From contig JABJCP010000035.1 of assembly GCA_018668595.1 (NCBI GenBank), positions 124,001 to 188,000 of the forward strand: 64,000 nt of DNA. The letters are read 5' to 3'. This DNA comes from Candidatus Woesearchaeota archaeon (lineage in GTDB: Archaea; Nanobdellota; Nanobdellia; Woesearchaeales; UBA11576). Each line of letters begins with the position of its first letter. The first letter of the stretch is position 1. This document shows positions 41,174 through 49,274 of the stretch, piece by piece. A program made the translations under genes and the position numbers. The notes beneath the pieces were generated by a model that worked only from the letters and a program-made list of their open reading frames with translations, was not told where the DNA came from and did no database searches.

Positions 41174-41833
41174 TTACTTACAACTTATTTCATGTACTTC
41201 TGCTTTAAATTTATATAATTTACTTGGTCTGTGCGAACAACCTTTTTGTATTTGGTCTGTTTCTTCTACACACCCTGATTGGATCATTTTTTTTCTAAAA
41301 TTTCTATTATCGTATTTTCTTTTTCCAACTACTTCATGAACTTCTTGTAATTTGTTTAGTGGGAAATATTCGGGTAAGAATTGTTTTGCAACCATTAGAT
41401 TTAGATGTTGGCAAAGATGATTTTTAGCAAGTGTTATAATTTCTTTGTGATCGAATGCTAGGTCGGGCAGTTTTTCAACATCAAACCAACTGTCTTTTAT
41501 TTCAATTGATTCTTCATTTACTAATGCCATAAATCCTATTGAAATAATTCGTTCACGCGGATCTCTATTTGGTTTTGTAAATGATTGGAATTGCATGAAA
41601 AATATTTTAAAGTCTCCTAATAGCTCTTTGAGTTTTCTCTCCATAGTTTGTTCTGCTGTTTCGTCATGGAGTAATAATCCTCCTGGTAATTCGTATTTGC
41701 CTTTAAAGGGGTCCTTTTCTCTTTTTTTTAGGAATATTTTGAGTTTTTTATCAGAAATAGTGAAGATTATTGGATCTACTGCAATTAATGATTTTTCATA
41801 GAGGTTCTTATTTTTCTTAAAATCATCGATCAT
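41174..41833 (-). CDS. nrtR: NrtR-type Nudix-domain transcriptional regulator, 219 aa
   Basis: The Nudix-like domain starts SLIAVDPIIFTISDKKLKIFL and KGKYELPGG, but its box (GGLLLHDETAEQTMERKLKELLG) has lost the catalytic Glu residues of REUxEE. This is expected of NrtR sensors, which bind ADP-ribose rather than hydrolyse it. The C-terminal winged helix is AEYF-like LQEVHEVVGKRKYDNRNFRKKMIQSG. Start: the frame extends to a TTG at 41905, but CTTTTATAAAT (TATA on the minus strand, 41854-41864) with GCGAAAAC as BRE lies 26 bases before the ATG at 41833, so the shorter form is preferred. Divergent from PRPP synthetase. Confidence 0.8.
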   Translation of the reverse strand: MIDDFKKNKNLYEKSLIAVDPIIFTISDKKLKIFLKKREKDPFKGKYELPGGLLLHDETAEQTMERKLKELLGDFKIFFMQFQSFTKPNRDPRERIISIGFMALVNEESIEIKDSWFDVEKLPDLAFDHKEIITLAKNHLCQHLNLMVAKQFLPEYFPLNKLQEVHEVVGKRKYDNRNFRKKMIQSGCVEETDQIQKGCSHRPSKLYKFKAEVHEISCK

Positions 41834-41880
41834 TAGAGTATATAGTTTTTTATCTTTTATAAATGTTTTCGCTTCAACAT

Positions 41881-41962
41881 ACGTTTTAACGTCAAAAATA
41901 CGCAAAGTTTATATATTAGTTAGGTATACCTATATTTGGAGTTAACGTAATTAAAACGTTAA
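41881..41962. promoter_or_regulatory. Divergent nrtR-prs control region with three palindromic sites
   Basis: Sites visible: ACGTT-TT-AACGT (41881-41892) upstream of the nrtR promoter; a TATA box GTTTATATATT for prs (41907-41917); a perfect 12-bp palindrome TAGGTATACCTA (41921-41932) between that TATA box and the predicted start near 41938; and AACGT-7-ACGTT (41944-41960) within the prs leader. The AACGT half-site recurs on both sides, so the same dimer could control both genes. Binding by NrtR is inferred. Confidence 0.7.
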
Positions 41963-41979
41963 GATCGGAGGAACAAAAA

Positions 41980-43038
41980 ATGAACCAACAAAACCAAGAA
42001 AATCAAGACAACCAATCAACTGATGAAACCCAAATTCAAATCATAGCAGGAAAAGGGATGGAAAGTATTGCACAAAAGACATATGCGATATTAACTGAGA
42101 ATGAAGAAAACAAACAAAAGTTTGGTTACACAGAAGTTAGTTACACTCAGTTCGCAAACAATGAAATTAAACCAAAGATTCCTGTGCCTATTAGACAAAA
42201 AGATGTTTATCTATTTCATGCAGGTTTTCATCCAGATCCGAACCAAGGAATGATGGAACTTTTGTTAACTAATGATGCAATCAGCAGAGCATCTGCAAAA
42301 TCAATCACATTAGTTCTTCCATACATGCCTTACTTGAGACAGGACAGAAAAGATGAGCCTCGTGTTCCAATCTCGGCAAAGTTAATGGCAGATTTGGTGC
42401 AGACAAATTCTAAAGTTGAGAGAATTTTAACAATGGATCTTCACTGTGATCAAGCTCAGGGTTTTTATCAAATTCCTGTAGACAACCTTTACGGTTCACT
42501 TGTTCATTCTGCATATTTCAAAGAGAAATATGACAACGACTTTAGTAATTTAATTGTTATGTCTCCTGACCATGGAGGTGTTAAAAGAGCGCGAAGATTT
42601 GCGCGCACACTAGACGAATCTGTTCCGGTTTACATGATTGATAAAAGAAGAACTGGTGCAAATCAGTGTGAAGTTATGAATTTTGTTGGCGGCAGTGTCA
42701 AGGGAAAAGACATCATAATTTTTGATGACATGATTGACACTGGAGGGTCAATGCTTGCAGCATACAAAGTAGCAAAAGAGCGAGGAGCAAACAAAGTTTA
42801 TGCATGTGTTACTCATGGACTTTTCAGCACAAAAAAAGGAGCACAGCAAAGTACTGAAGAGAGGTTTAGAGATGAAGGACTTGAGGTTGTTATTGCAGAA
42901 ACAATTCCTCTAAGTCAAGAATACAAAGAACAAAACAAGAATTGGTTGACTGCACTTCCAATCGAAGGTTTACTTGAAAAAGCAATTTATCAAGCATCAA
43001 AAGTTGGAGGCAGCATAAGTTCATTGTTTGAAGAGTAA
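41980..43038 (+). CDS. prs: Ribose-phosphate pyrophosphokinase (PRPP synthetase), 352 aa
   Basis: Makes PRPP from ribose 5-phosphate and ATP. Markers: NEIKPKIPVPIRQKDVYLFH (substrate region), YLRQDRKDEPRVPISAKLMADL, the signature DLHCDQAQGFYQIPVDNL and the PRPP-binding loop IIFDDMIDTGGSM. It is longer than typical archaeal enzymes (about 285-290) owing to a Gln/Asn-rich N-terminal extension (first 20 residues) and a longer C-terminus. Ribosome binding site GGAGGA. Regulated from a palindrome-rich region shared with nrtR. PRPP feeds NAD, purine, pyrimidine and histidine synthesis. Confidence 0.95.
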   Translation: MNQQNQENQDNQSTDETQIQIIAGKGMESIAQKTYAILTENEENKQKFGYTEVSYTQFANNEIKPKIPVPIRQKDVYLFHAGFHPDPNQGMMELLLTNDAISRASAKSITLVLPYMPYLRQDRKDEPRVPISAKLMADLVQTNSKVERILTMDLHCDQAQGFYQIPVDNLYGSLVHSAYFKEKYDNDFSNLIVMSPDHGGVKRARRFARTLDESVPVYMIDKRRTGANQCEVMNFVGGSVKGKDIIIFDDMIDTGGSMLAAYKVAKERGANKVYACVTHGLFSTKKGAQQSTEERFRDEGLEVVIAETIPLSQEYKEQNKNWLTALPIEGLLEKAIYQASKVGGSISSLFEE

Positions 43039-43047
43039 ACAACAAAA

Positions 43048-43280
43048 GCATTACTGCCTTGGCATACAGTTGAACTCGTAGAGTTTAAGGTTGTCAAAGC
43101 AAAGTTTTGATGATTTCAGCGACGAGCAAAGCGAGTTGCTGAGTGATTGCGTAAGAACTGCCGATTGCTCCCAAAATCGAAGATTTTGTGAGACCTCGCA
43201 AATTTTTAATTTGCAAGGTATGCAGGCAGTTCGTCGAAAAGTCATACGCCCTAGGCGATGATGATTTGCCGCAGTAATGC
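43048..43280 (+). ncRNA. Multi-hairpin structured repeat, copy 2
   Basis: A 233-bp element starting nine bases after the prs stop, with the same inverted ends as the copy at 22485 (GCATTACTGCC 43048-43058; GCAGTAATGC 43271-43280). Hairpins: 43070-43088, 43094-43110, 43116-43142, 43172-43188, 43198-43214 and 43247-43257; AACTGCC (43156-43162) pairs with GGCAGTT (43225-43231). Compared with copy 1, stems keep pairing through compensatory or G-U changes while loop GAGCAAAGCGA is unchanged. No plausible coding frame. Confidence 0.6.
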
Positions 43281-43322
43281 AAAATATTTCAAATAATTCA
43301 AAAAACCAGAGAGGTCAAAAAA

Positions 43323-43730
43323 ATGGCGAACTCAATTGAAAGTTTATTAGATAAAATTGAAGAGTGCAAATCCGATTTTTATAAACGTACAATTGAACTC
43401 CACCTTTGTAAACGTTTAAGAAATTACGTGGCTGATAACTGCAATATTTTTATTTCAAATATGGACGGACGCAAGGGTAATTTGTATTATTGCGAAGATG
43501 GATTTAATCTTGTTTACAGTAGACAAAGCAATCAATATAGAACAAATAATCAAGAAAAGTTTGCATTAGAAGTAGAAGAAAATTGTTTGGTTGTCAAGGA
43601 AGGAATTGCAAAAAAAGAATTACTTACTTTTTGTTCAAATTTAACTGTTTCGACTATCGAAACAAATATTGCTAATTATTTGAGAAAGAATAATTTATAC
43701 GCTGCAAAACATTCAAACAGGAGGTATTGA
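43323..43730 (+). CDS. Unknown protein, 135 aa
   Basis: AGAGGTC precedes the ATG by about seven bases. The sequence has IESLLDKIEECKSDFYKRTIELHLCKRL (helical), then strands (CNIFISNMDGRKGNLYY, FNLVYSRQSNQYR, FALEVEENCLVV), and a helical basic end. Six Cys. No domain recognised. The next gene starts three bases after its stop. Confidence 0.7.
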   Translation: MANSIESLLDKIEECKSDFYKRTIELHLCKRLRNYVADNCNIFISNMDGRKGNLYYCEDGFNLVYSRQSNQYRTNNQEKFALEVEENCLVVKEGIAKKELLTFCSNLTVSTIETNIANYLRKNNLYAAKHSNRRY

Positions 43731-43732
43731 AA

Positions 43733-44155
43733 ATGAAAATGTTTAATTCACGCATAGAAATTCCAAGAATTTCTGACCAAAAATTAAATAGACTTTACAA
43801 AAAGATTAAACCTGTTGTAAGATTTATAGAACTTAGATATAGAAATAAAGTTGAGTTTGAAGCAGATCCTCGAGGAGATTTATACACTGTAAAACAAATC
43901 AATCCAAGAATATGTGGTTTTACGTCTGAATCTGAAGCAGATTCAAAAATAAGCAAACTAAAACTAGTGGCGGAAATTCAAACTTATCACAATGCAGACG
44001 AGTGTACATTTTTCAGACCTAGTGTTGCTGAAGTTCTTGCTCAAATTCCTGCTCAGTTTATTGGAGATGTTGTAGCGTTTGAAACATTAACAGATTCATT
44101 TGAACTTGACGGAGATAATTACAGAACTAAAACAATTTTATATGGAAAAAACTGA
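43733..44155 (+). CDS. Unknown protein, 140 aa
   Basis: GGAGGTATTGAAA precedes the ATG at 43733; a TTG at 43727 in frame overlaps the previous stop and is less likely. Alpha-beta with a basic start (NRLYKKIKPVVRFIELRYRNK), then QINPRICGFTSESEADSKI and VAEVLAQIPAQFIGDVVAFETL. Not recognised. Together with its two neighbours it forms an operon after the structured repeat. Confidence 0.7.
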   Translation: MKMFNSRIEIPRISDQKLNRLYKKIKPVVRFIELRYRNKVEFEADPRGDLYTVKQINPRICGFTSESEADSKISKLKLVAEIQTYHNADECTFFRPSVAEVLAQIPAQFIGDVVAFETLTDSFELDGDNYRTKTILYGKN

Positions 44156-44195
44156 ACATAATTCAAAAATTAAATGATTTATAGGAGGATTGAAA

Positions 44196-45029
44196 ATGAA
44201 ATCAAAAAAAGATTATAAATTAATTGAAGATAATAGAAAACTTAGTGGAGAAGGCGGCAAGCAAAGATACAAACCTGCTATAGCTGTTGATGCAATTACT
44301 CTTTACAAAGGGAGTATTTTATTTATTGAAAGAAAAAAAGCACCTTTTGGTTGGGCTTTTCCTGGAGGACATTTGGAACCTGGAGAGTCACTAGAACAAG
44401 CTTTAGTTCGTGAATTAAAAGAAGAAACTAATCTTGATGTAAATAAAATGTATCAGTTTAAAAATTATTCTGATCCAAACAGAGATCCTAGAGGTAGAGT
44501 TATCTCGACTGTTTTTGTAGTTGATGCATATGGAAGACCAAAGGCGCAAAGTGATGCAAAGAATTTTAAATTAATTTCTTTAGACCAAATTGATTCTATG
44601 AAGAATGATTTTGCTTTTGACCATTATACAATTCTTAATGATTATATTGCAAGTTTAGAACCTGGTGGAGTTCAAACAAATTCAAACATTATGCTTTGGC
44701 AAGCACATTATATGTCTGAGTATTATGATAATGATCCTCGAATGCCTGGTATTGTTCCAGTGGATAAACGTTTTTATGTTGTCGCAGATTCTTATAACTT
44801 AGCTTTAGAAAAAATACTGCGAGCAAATCCTGGTTGGAATAATTTAGGAGATAAAGAAGAACTTCAGATAATGCCTATTGATTCTAGATCATTGAAAGTT
44901 GCAAGAAATTCAAAAAAAGATGGGCGAATGAGGTTTATTGCAATGCAGTATCTTAATGAGATTGGTTTATCTTTAGAAGAAGACAAAAGAGATTATGAAC
45001 TTAAAGTTGTTTTGGAAGAAAAAAATTAA
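44196..45029 (+). CDS. Nudix hydrolase, ADP-ribose pyrophosphatase-like, 277 aa
   Basis: The Nudix box is intact (GGHLEPGESLEQALVRELKEE), with the catalytic REL-x-EE Glu pair, preceded by KPAIAVDAITLYKGSILFIER and WAFPGGH. The second half (residues 150-277) is unusual for small Nudix enzymes: MLWQAHYMSEYYDNDP, FYVVADSYNLALEKIL and a charged end, perhaps a second domain. Start chosen after GGAGGATTGAAA; a TTG at 44190 is in frame. NrtR and PRPP synthetase nearby favour ADP-ribose or a related NAD breakdown product as substrate. Confidence 0.85.
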   Translation: MKSKKDYKLIEDNRKLSGEGGKQRYKPAIAVDAITLYKGSILFIERKKAPFGWAFPGGHLEPGESLEQALVRELKEETNLDVNKMYQFKNYSDPNRDPRGRVISTVFVVDAYGRPKAQSDAKNFKLISLDQIDSMKNDFAFDHYTILNDYIASLEPGGVQTNSNIMLWQAHYMSEYYDNDPRMPGIVPVDKRFYVVADSYNLALEKILRANPGWNNLGDKEELQIMPIDSRSLKVARNSKKDGRMRFIAMQYLNEIGLSLEEDKRDYELKVVLEEKN

Positions 45030-45067
45030 TTTTTTATTTTTTTTCTAATTAGTTTATATTGTGCATG

Positions 45068-45082
45068 CCAAGGCAGTAATGC
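45068..45082 (-). repeat. Solo end of the multi-hairpin repeat
   Basis: CCAAGGCAGTAATGC is the exact reverse complement of the first 15 bases of the copy at 43048. Only this end is present; the neighbouring sequence lacks the internal hairpins. A third, decayed or truncated copy on the minus strand. Confidence 0.6.
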
Positions 45083-45091
45083 TTTATTCAC

Positions 45092-45655
45092 TTACTCGCT
45101 AAAGAAAGAATACAATAATTTGTTCTGATATTTTCTTGATACTTCTGGATCAATTTTAATTATTTTCTCACGTGCTTGTATAAGTCTAAATTCTTCATCT
45201 AATTTAAAGTGTGTTTCTCCATCAACATCTGTTCTGTGCATTGGAATTCCTTTATCAGTCATAGATAGAATTAATTCTTCTGCAAATATGTGGGTCGCAC
45301 TCATTTTTGAGACTATTTGCTTCACATTTATTGGATCATCTGTTGTGTAAAATACTAAGAATAGTTTTTGCTCATCAGGTGTTAGTTCTATTTTAAAATT
45401 AGAAGGTGTAAGTAGGGCTTTGACCATCATGTGGATGTTGTCCATGCGCTCTTCTATTTTACTGAGGCGTTTGTCGATATCACAGATGTTTCCTTCTAGG
45501 ATTGTAATTTCTGATGTATTGTCGTTTATAGATTGAAGGTGTTCGTCAAATTCTTCCTTTATTTTTAAAAAAGATTTTCGAAGGCCTGTATTCATATTAG
45601 CCAGTTCATTGGCTAGCTCTGATCGTAATTTACTTTGGCCCCCATTTAGCATCAT
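45092..45655 (-). CDS. Coiled-coil plus winged-helix protein, 187 aa
   Basis: Residues 8-85 form a heptad-rich coil (LRSELANELANMNTGLRKSFLKIKEEFDEH, ITILEGNICDIDKRLSKIEERMDNI). Residues 95-160 look like a winged helix (LTPDEQKLFLVFYTTDDPINVKQIVSKM, AEELILSMTDKGIPMHRTDVDGETHF). A DNA-binding or scaffold role is likely; target unknown. A TATA-like ATTTAAAT on the minus strand lies about 35 bases before the start. Two adjacent ATGs; the first is taken. Confidence 0.7.
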   Translation of the reverse strand: MMLNGGQSKLRSELANELANMNTGLRKSFLKIKEEFDEHLQSINDNTSEITILEGNICDIDKRLSKIEERMDNIHMMVKALLTPSNFKIELTPDEQKLFLVFYTTDDPINVKQIVSKMSATHIFAEELILSMTDKGIPMHRTDVDGETHFKLDEEFRLIQAREKIIKIDPEVSRKYQNKLLYSFFSE

Positions 45656-45663
45656 TGAATATG

Positions 45664-46121
45664 CACCCCCAACAACTCCTGCATTTTCGATGATTTAAAT
45701 AGTTTTGTAGCCTTCATTTTATAGTCTCAAAGTTATAGTTTGATTATGATATTTTTGTAATTTTTTCGTTTTTTATTTTTTTGTTGTCAAGCGTTAGGGA
45801 CGCTCGAGTTTGTTTATTTCAGTTTGTAAAGAGGTGTGCTTTTTTCATATTTAAAGGTTCCGTTTTTTCCCTCCCTTCCGATACTTCCGATACTTCCAAA
45901 CACATTCGCTTAGTGTTTAAGAAGTTCTATAGATTAAGGAATATATTACAAAAAAAGATTACCTCGCCTTTTAAGGTGAGCTTGTGCTTTCTTTTTTTGT
46001 AATGAATGCCAAGGACGTTAGTCCTTGGTTTTTTATTTACTTAATTTTTTAAAATCTACTCAGGAAATATTTCGCTTTTCATTCAGAAAACTATATAAGT
46101 ATAAACTCAATTAATGAATAT
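45664..46121. other. Gene-free region rich in hairpins and short repeats
   Basis: About 460 bp with no credible gene. It holds a palindromic stretch AGCGT-TAGGG-ACGCT (about 45791-45805), a tandem CTTCCGATA repeat (45886-45909), AAACAC...GTGTTT (45898-45919), a perfect 14-bp inverted repeat ATTACAAAAAAAGA (45945-45958 with 45990-46003) enclosing CTCGCCTT...AAGGTGAG (45963-45980), and a terminator-like hairpin at 46009. An RNA gene is possible. The last 30 bases contain the promoter of the M20 peptidase gene. Confidence 0.5.
46009..46034 (+). terminator. Terminator-like hairpin with T-run
   Basis: CCAAGGAC-GTTA-GTCCTTGG is a perfect 8-bp stem followed directly by TTTTTT (46029-46034). No gene ends just upstream on the plus strand, so if it terminates a transcript, that transcript is the hairpin-rich region before it. 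Confidence 0.55.
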
Positions 46122-47279
46122 ATGGCACTCATAAAATCAAAATTAACAATAAAGAAAAAGCAGAATGATCTAAAATCTGCTCTTGTGAAAGAACTGTCTA
46201 AACTAATTAGTATTGATTCTCAAAATCCTCCTGGGAACGAAGCAGTTATTATTAGTTATATTAAGAAAGAGTTTAATAAAGTAGGAATTAAAACAAAAGT
46301 TATTGGGGAGAATAAAAGACATAATCTTATTGCAGAAATAAAATTAGGAACAGGAAAACGAAAAATTCTATTTATGCCGCACATTGATACAGTGCTTGGT
46401 TCAAATAGTTGGAACACGCCTCCCTTAAAGCCCGTTCTAAAAGGAAATAAATTATATGGTTTAGGAAGTGGAGATATGAAATGTGCTGCAGCGTCTCACA
46501 TTGTTATGGCTAGAGAATTGATGAAAAATAAAAAAGTGCATGATAACTTAAACGCAACAGTTAGATTTGCTTTTTGTGCAGACGAAGAAGTGACAGCCAT
46601 AGGAATTAATTATCTTTTGAAAAAAGTTCCTAAGTTTTTTAAATGCGATCTTATTATTTGTGGAGAGCCAACAAATCTCAAATTAAAAGTAGCACATAAA
46701 GGTATTTGTCCTACTAAGATTGATGTTTTTGGGAAATCTGCACACGGGTCTACTCCTCAACTAGGAGTCAATGCAATAAATGCAGCTGCAAAAATAATAA
46801 CCGGTCTAAAAAATATCAAAATTGGCAAGCCTCAGAAATATTTTGAAACAGGGGTTACGTTGAATGTTGGAATAATTAATGGTGGAGACATGATGAACAA
46901 AGTTGCAGATCATTGTTCTTTTGTAATTGATGTTAGACTTATTCCTAATATAACTCCTCAGCAAGTAAATACAGGATTCAAAAAAGTTATTGACAAACTT
47001 AGAAAAGTAGATAAGAATAGTTGGAATTATAAGATAACTAATCTTACTTATCAAAAAGCAGTTAGAACTTCAGACGCGTCGATAAAAAAGTTAGAAAAAA
47101 TTTTTAATCAGAAAGCAGATAGTATTAATTATACAACCGATCTAAGATTTCTTAAAGCGGATTTTGTAGTGTATGGTGCAGGTAATGAAAAACTTGCTCA
47201 CTGCCCTAATGAATGTGTAGAAATTAATAAACTTGTAAAGTCTCATAAAGATTATTTTAAGTTGTTGGAACATTATTAA
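46122..47279 (+). CDS. M20-family metallopeptidase/deacylase (ArgE/DapE/ACY1-like), 385 aa
   Basis: Zinc ligands and catalytic residues are in place: MPHIDT (His87, Asp89), GLGSGDMK (bridging Asp118), CADEE (Glu155 base, Glu156 ligand), CGEPT and a later GKSAHGS in the lid domain, plus YGAGN near the end. The family hydrolyses N-acyl amino acids, succinyl-diaminopimelate or dipeptides; the exact substrate is not decided by the sequence. TATA box ACTATATAAG (46090-46099) 27 bases before the ATG predicts a leaderless mRNA. Basic N-terminal extension of about 18 residues. Confidence 0.9.
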   Translation: MALIKSKLTIKKKQNDLKSALVKELSKLISIDSQNPPGNEAVIISYIKKEFNKVGIKTKVIGENKRHNLIAEIKLGTGKRKILFMPHIDTVLGSNSWNTPPLKPVLKGNKLYGLGSGDMKCAAASHIVMARELMKNKKVHDNLNATVRFAFCADEEVTAIGINYLLKKVPKFFKCDLIICGEPTNLKLKVAHKGICPTKIDVFGKSAHGSTPQLGVNAINAAAKIITGLKNIKIGKPQKYFETGVTLNVGIINGGDMMNKVADHCSFVIDVRLIPNITPQQVNTGFKKVIDKLRKVDKNSWNYKITNLTYQKAVRTSDASIKKLEKIFNQKADSINYTTDLRFLKADFVVYGAGNEKLAHCPNECVEINKLVKSHKDYFKLLEHY

Positions 47280-47316
47280 TATTTTATTCAGGTTCAAATT
47301 TATCGAGGAGATTTGT

Positions 47317-47721
47317 TTGTTAAAAAATGATTTAACTAATATAGTAGATATTATAAAAAACGGAGAAAAAGAATATCTTTCTAATTATGCAGGTCATAGT
47401 AATCAGGAGTGTGCAACAGGTCTTGCAAAACACATTAATAAAAAACTATCTATTATGTATATTAAAAAAGGTTTTTGTTATGCTGCAGCAGCCACAGGTC
47501 TTTATTTTTTTTCGAATTCATTTGAAGAGTCTGCTCATTTTTTGAGATTTGTTAGCAATGTGGGTATGTGGCTTATGGGTATTAATGCTTTTCTAAATTT
47601 GACCTTGCCTATTCACTATAAGATCAACGAAGAAAAATATGTCGAGTTCTGTAGGCCTACTGCAAGTAAACACTTAACAGATAAACTTTATGGCAGAGAA
47701 AAAAGTGTTTCAGATGTCTAA
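47317..47721 (+). CDS. Small membrane-associated protein (TTG start), 134 aa
   Basis: Start TTG at 47317 with GAGGAG six bases upstream. Residues 45-62 (MYIKKGFCYAAAATGLYFF) and 75-95 (FVSNVGMWLMGINAFLNL) are hydrophobic and probably span the membrane; the N-terminal half is soluble and helical. Not recognised. Downstream of the peptidase by 37 bases, likely cotranscribed. Confidence 0.65.
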   Translation: MLKNDLTNIVDIIKNGEKEYLSNYAGHSNQECATGLAKHINKKLSIMYIKKGFCYAAAATGLYFFSNSFEESAHFLRFVSNVGMWLMGINAFLNLTLPIHYKINEEKYVEFCRPTASKHLTDKLYGREKSVSDV

Positions 47722-47848
47722 AAATCAATACTGTTTTAATTCTGTTTAAAAAATTTAAAATAAACACGTTAAACATTTATCATTTCTTCAAATAACTAAG
47801 TTTTATCACCAATAATTTTATAAATCAATCCACACATCTTATTTTATT

Positions 47849-48400
47849 ATGAAGAAGGGCAAGCAAGATAATACTATAGATGTAATTCTATTCAATGCAG
47901 TTTCTATTATTGCAGGTAATTATAATAATATTAAGCGTTTTAGTTTGAAGTCAACAATTAAAAATGGCATAAATAATGTTTTGAAAGAAAATCTTGATGA
48001 ACGATTAGGTCATTACAGAGGATTAGTTCTAATGTGTGATGGAAAACATGAACGTTTCAATCTTAAGTTTGTTGGTTCTGATCCTGAGGTTAAATTCAGT
48101 AGAACTTATGGTAAGAGTGAAAAAGTGTATAGTTTAGAAAATAGAATCCCTGATTATTTTAGTAAACCTCTTGACGACATAGATGAAAAAAAAGAAAATT
48201 ATATTCATTTAATCCAACCACAGTACCAGGATTCGTTTGAAAAAGAAGCAATATCAAAAGGATTCAAAGTTAGACTTTTTGATGGATCTAATATTGATCA
48301 AGAAATAATTCAAATTTTAGAATATTCTCCAGAAATTAGGGCTAGATTGGGATTAAATAATAAATCTCCCGAAGAGATTAAATCTTTATTGGGGTTATAA
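47849..48400 (+). CDS. Unknown protein, 183 aa
   Basis: A TATA box (ATTTTATAAAT, 47814-47824) lies about 30 bases before the ATG, so the mRNA is near-leaderless. Alpha-beta: DVILFNAVSIIAGNYNNIKRF, LDERLGHYRGLVLMCDGKHERFNL, NYIHLIQPQYQDSFEKEAISKGFKVRLFDG. The C-terminus is a small helical unit (SPEIRARLGLNNKSPEEIKSLLGL). No family recognised. An AT-rich repeat region (unit like TTCTAAAGATTAT, 48415-48495) follows. Confidence 0.7.
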   Translation: MKKGKQDNTIDVILFNAVSIIAGNYNNIKRFSLKSTIKNGINNVLKENLDERLGHYRGLVLMCDGKHERFNLKFVGSDPEVKFSRTYGKSEKVYSLENRIPDYFSKPLDDIDEKKENYIHLIQPQYQDSFEKEAISKGFKVRLFDGSNIDQEIIQILEYSPEIRARLGLNNKSPEEIKSLLGL

Positions 48401-48518
48401 TTCAGTAAACTAATGATGATTCTAAAGATTATAAAATTATTCTAAACTAAAGATTATTATAATAATTCTAAAGATCATAATAATAATTCTTAAATACTAA
48501 CTTGCTTTTCTGAGTGTT

Positions 48519-49157
48519 ATGTCCGCATCAAAATCGAGTCTTGCAGTTGCATTATCTAAACTTAAGTTATTTTCAAAACCAGATGTTAAGTTAGAGCAGT
48601 ATCCTACTGATTCTGAAATTGCTGCAGAGATTTTATGGAATGCTCATATGCGTGGAGATTTAGATAACAAAATTGTTGCAGATCTTGGTTGCGGCACAGG
48701 TATTTTAGGTATTGGCGCACTCCTGCTTGGAGCAAAAAAAGTTTTTTTTGTAGATATTGATAAAAACGCACTTGAAATTCTAAAACAAAATTTAGATGAT
48801 CTTGATGCAAACGAATCTATTTATGAAATTATTAACAAATATGTTTCTAATGTTTCTTTGGATTATGTATCTGATTGTGTTAAAGGTAAACTAGATGTTG
48901 TTTTTCAAAATCCTCCGTTCGGAACAAAAGAAGAACATGCAGATAAAATGTTTTTAGAAAAAGCATTTGAATTATCAGACACAGTTTATTCATTTCATAA
49001 ACTCAGTACAGAAAAATTTGTTAATGCAATAACTCGAGACCATAACTTCAGAATAACTGAGAAATGGATTTTTAAATTTCCTTTAAAACAAACTCAAAAG
49101 TTTCATAAAAAAAGAATTGAGCACATTGATGTTGGTTGTTGGAGACTTGAGAGATAA
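48519..49157 (+). CDS. METTL5-like rRNA adenine N6-methyltransferase, 212 aa
   Basis: Class I SAM methyltransferase: [20 protein letters not shown] (entry segment typical of METTL5-type enzymes), [18 protein letters not shown] (SAM motif I), [14 protein letters not shown] (motif II) and the catalytic FQNPPFGTK (NPPF, motif IV). The C-terminal [10 protein letters not shown] and [16 protein letters not shown] also fit. The human relative methylates a 18S rRNA adenosine; archaeal members probably act on 16S rRNA (family knowledge). A TATA-like CTTAAATAC lies about 28 bases upstream. Confidence 0.85.
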   Translation: MSASKSSLAVALSKLKLFSKPDVKLEQYPTDSEIAAEILWNAHMRGDLDNKIVADLGCGTGILGIGALLLGAKKVFFVDIDKNALEILKQNLDDLDANESIYEIINKYVSNVSLDYVSDCVKGKLDVVFQNPPFGTKEEHADKMFLEKAFELSDTVYSFHKLSTEKFVNAITRDHNFRITEKWIFKFPLKQTQKFHKKRIEHIDVGCWRLER

Positions 49158-49216
49158 AACCTTTATAAATTAAGTCTACATATTCTAAATCTTATTATTT
49201 AGTATGAAAAAGTTAG

Positions 49217-49261
49217 CCCCCCTATTTTAACAAAAATCAAAAGATTTATATATTTAGGGGG
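49217..49261 (+). promoter_or_regulatory. Promoter of the Fic gene inside an inverted repeat
   Basis: CCCCCTA (49218-49224) and TAGGGGG (49255-49261) flank a TATA box (GATTTATATA, 49243-49252), a layout suited to repression by a dimer. Upstream, another TATA (CTTTATAAAT, 49161-49170) precedes an eight-codon frame (49204-49230) that ends inside this site; it may be a decayed gene start or leader peptide. Confidence 0.6.
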
Positions 49262-49274
49262 ATAACTTGGTTGT

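Noticed and set aside
45781-46002. 73-codon plus-strand frame in the hairpin-rich gap
   Set aside because: No ribosome binding site, starts with an in-frame TTG, spans several inverted repeats, and the product has no protein-like pattern.
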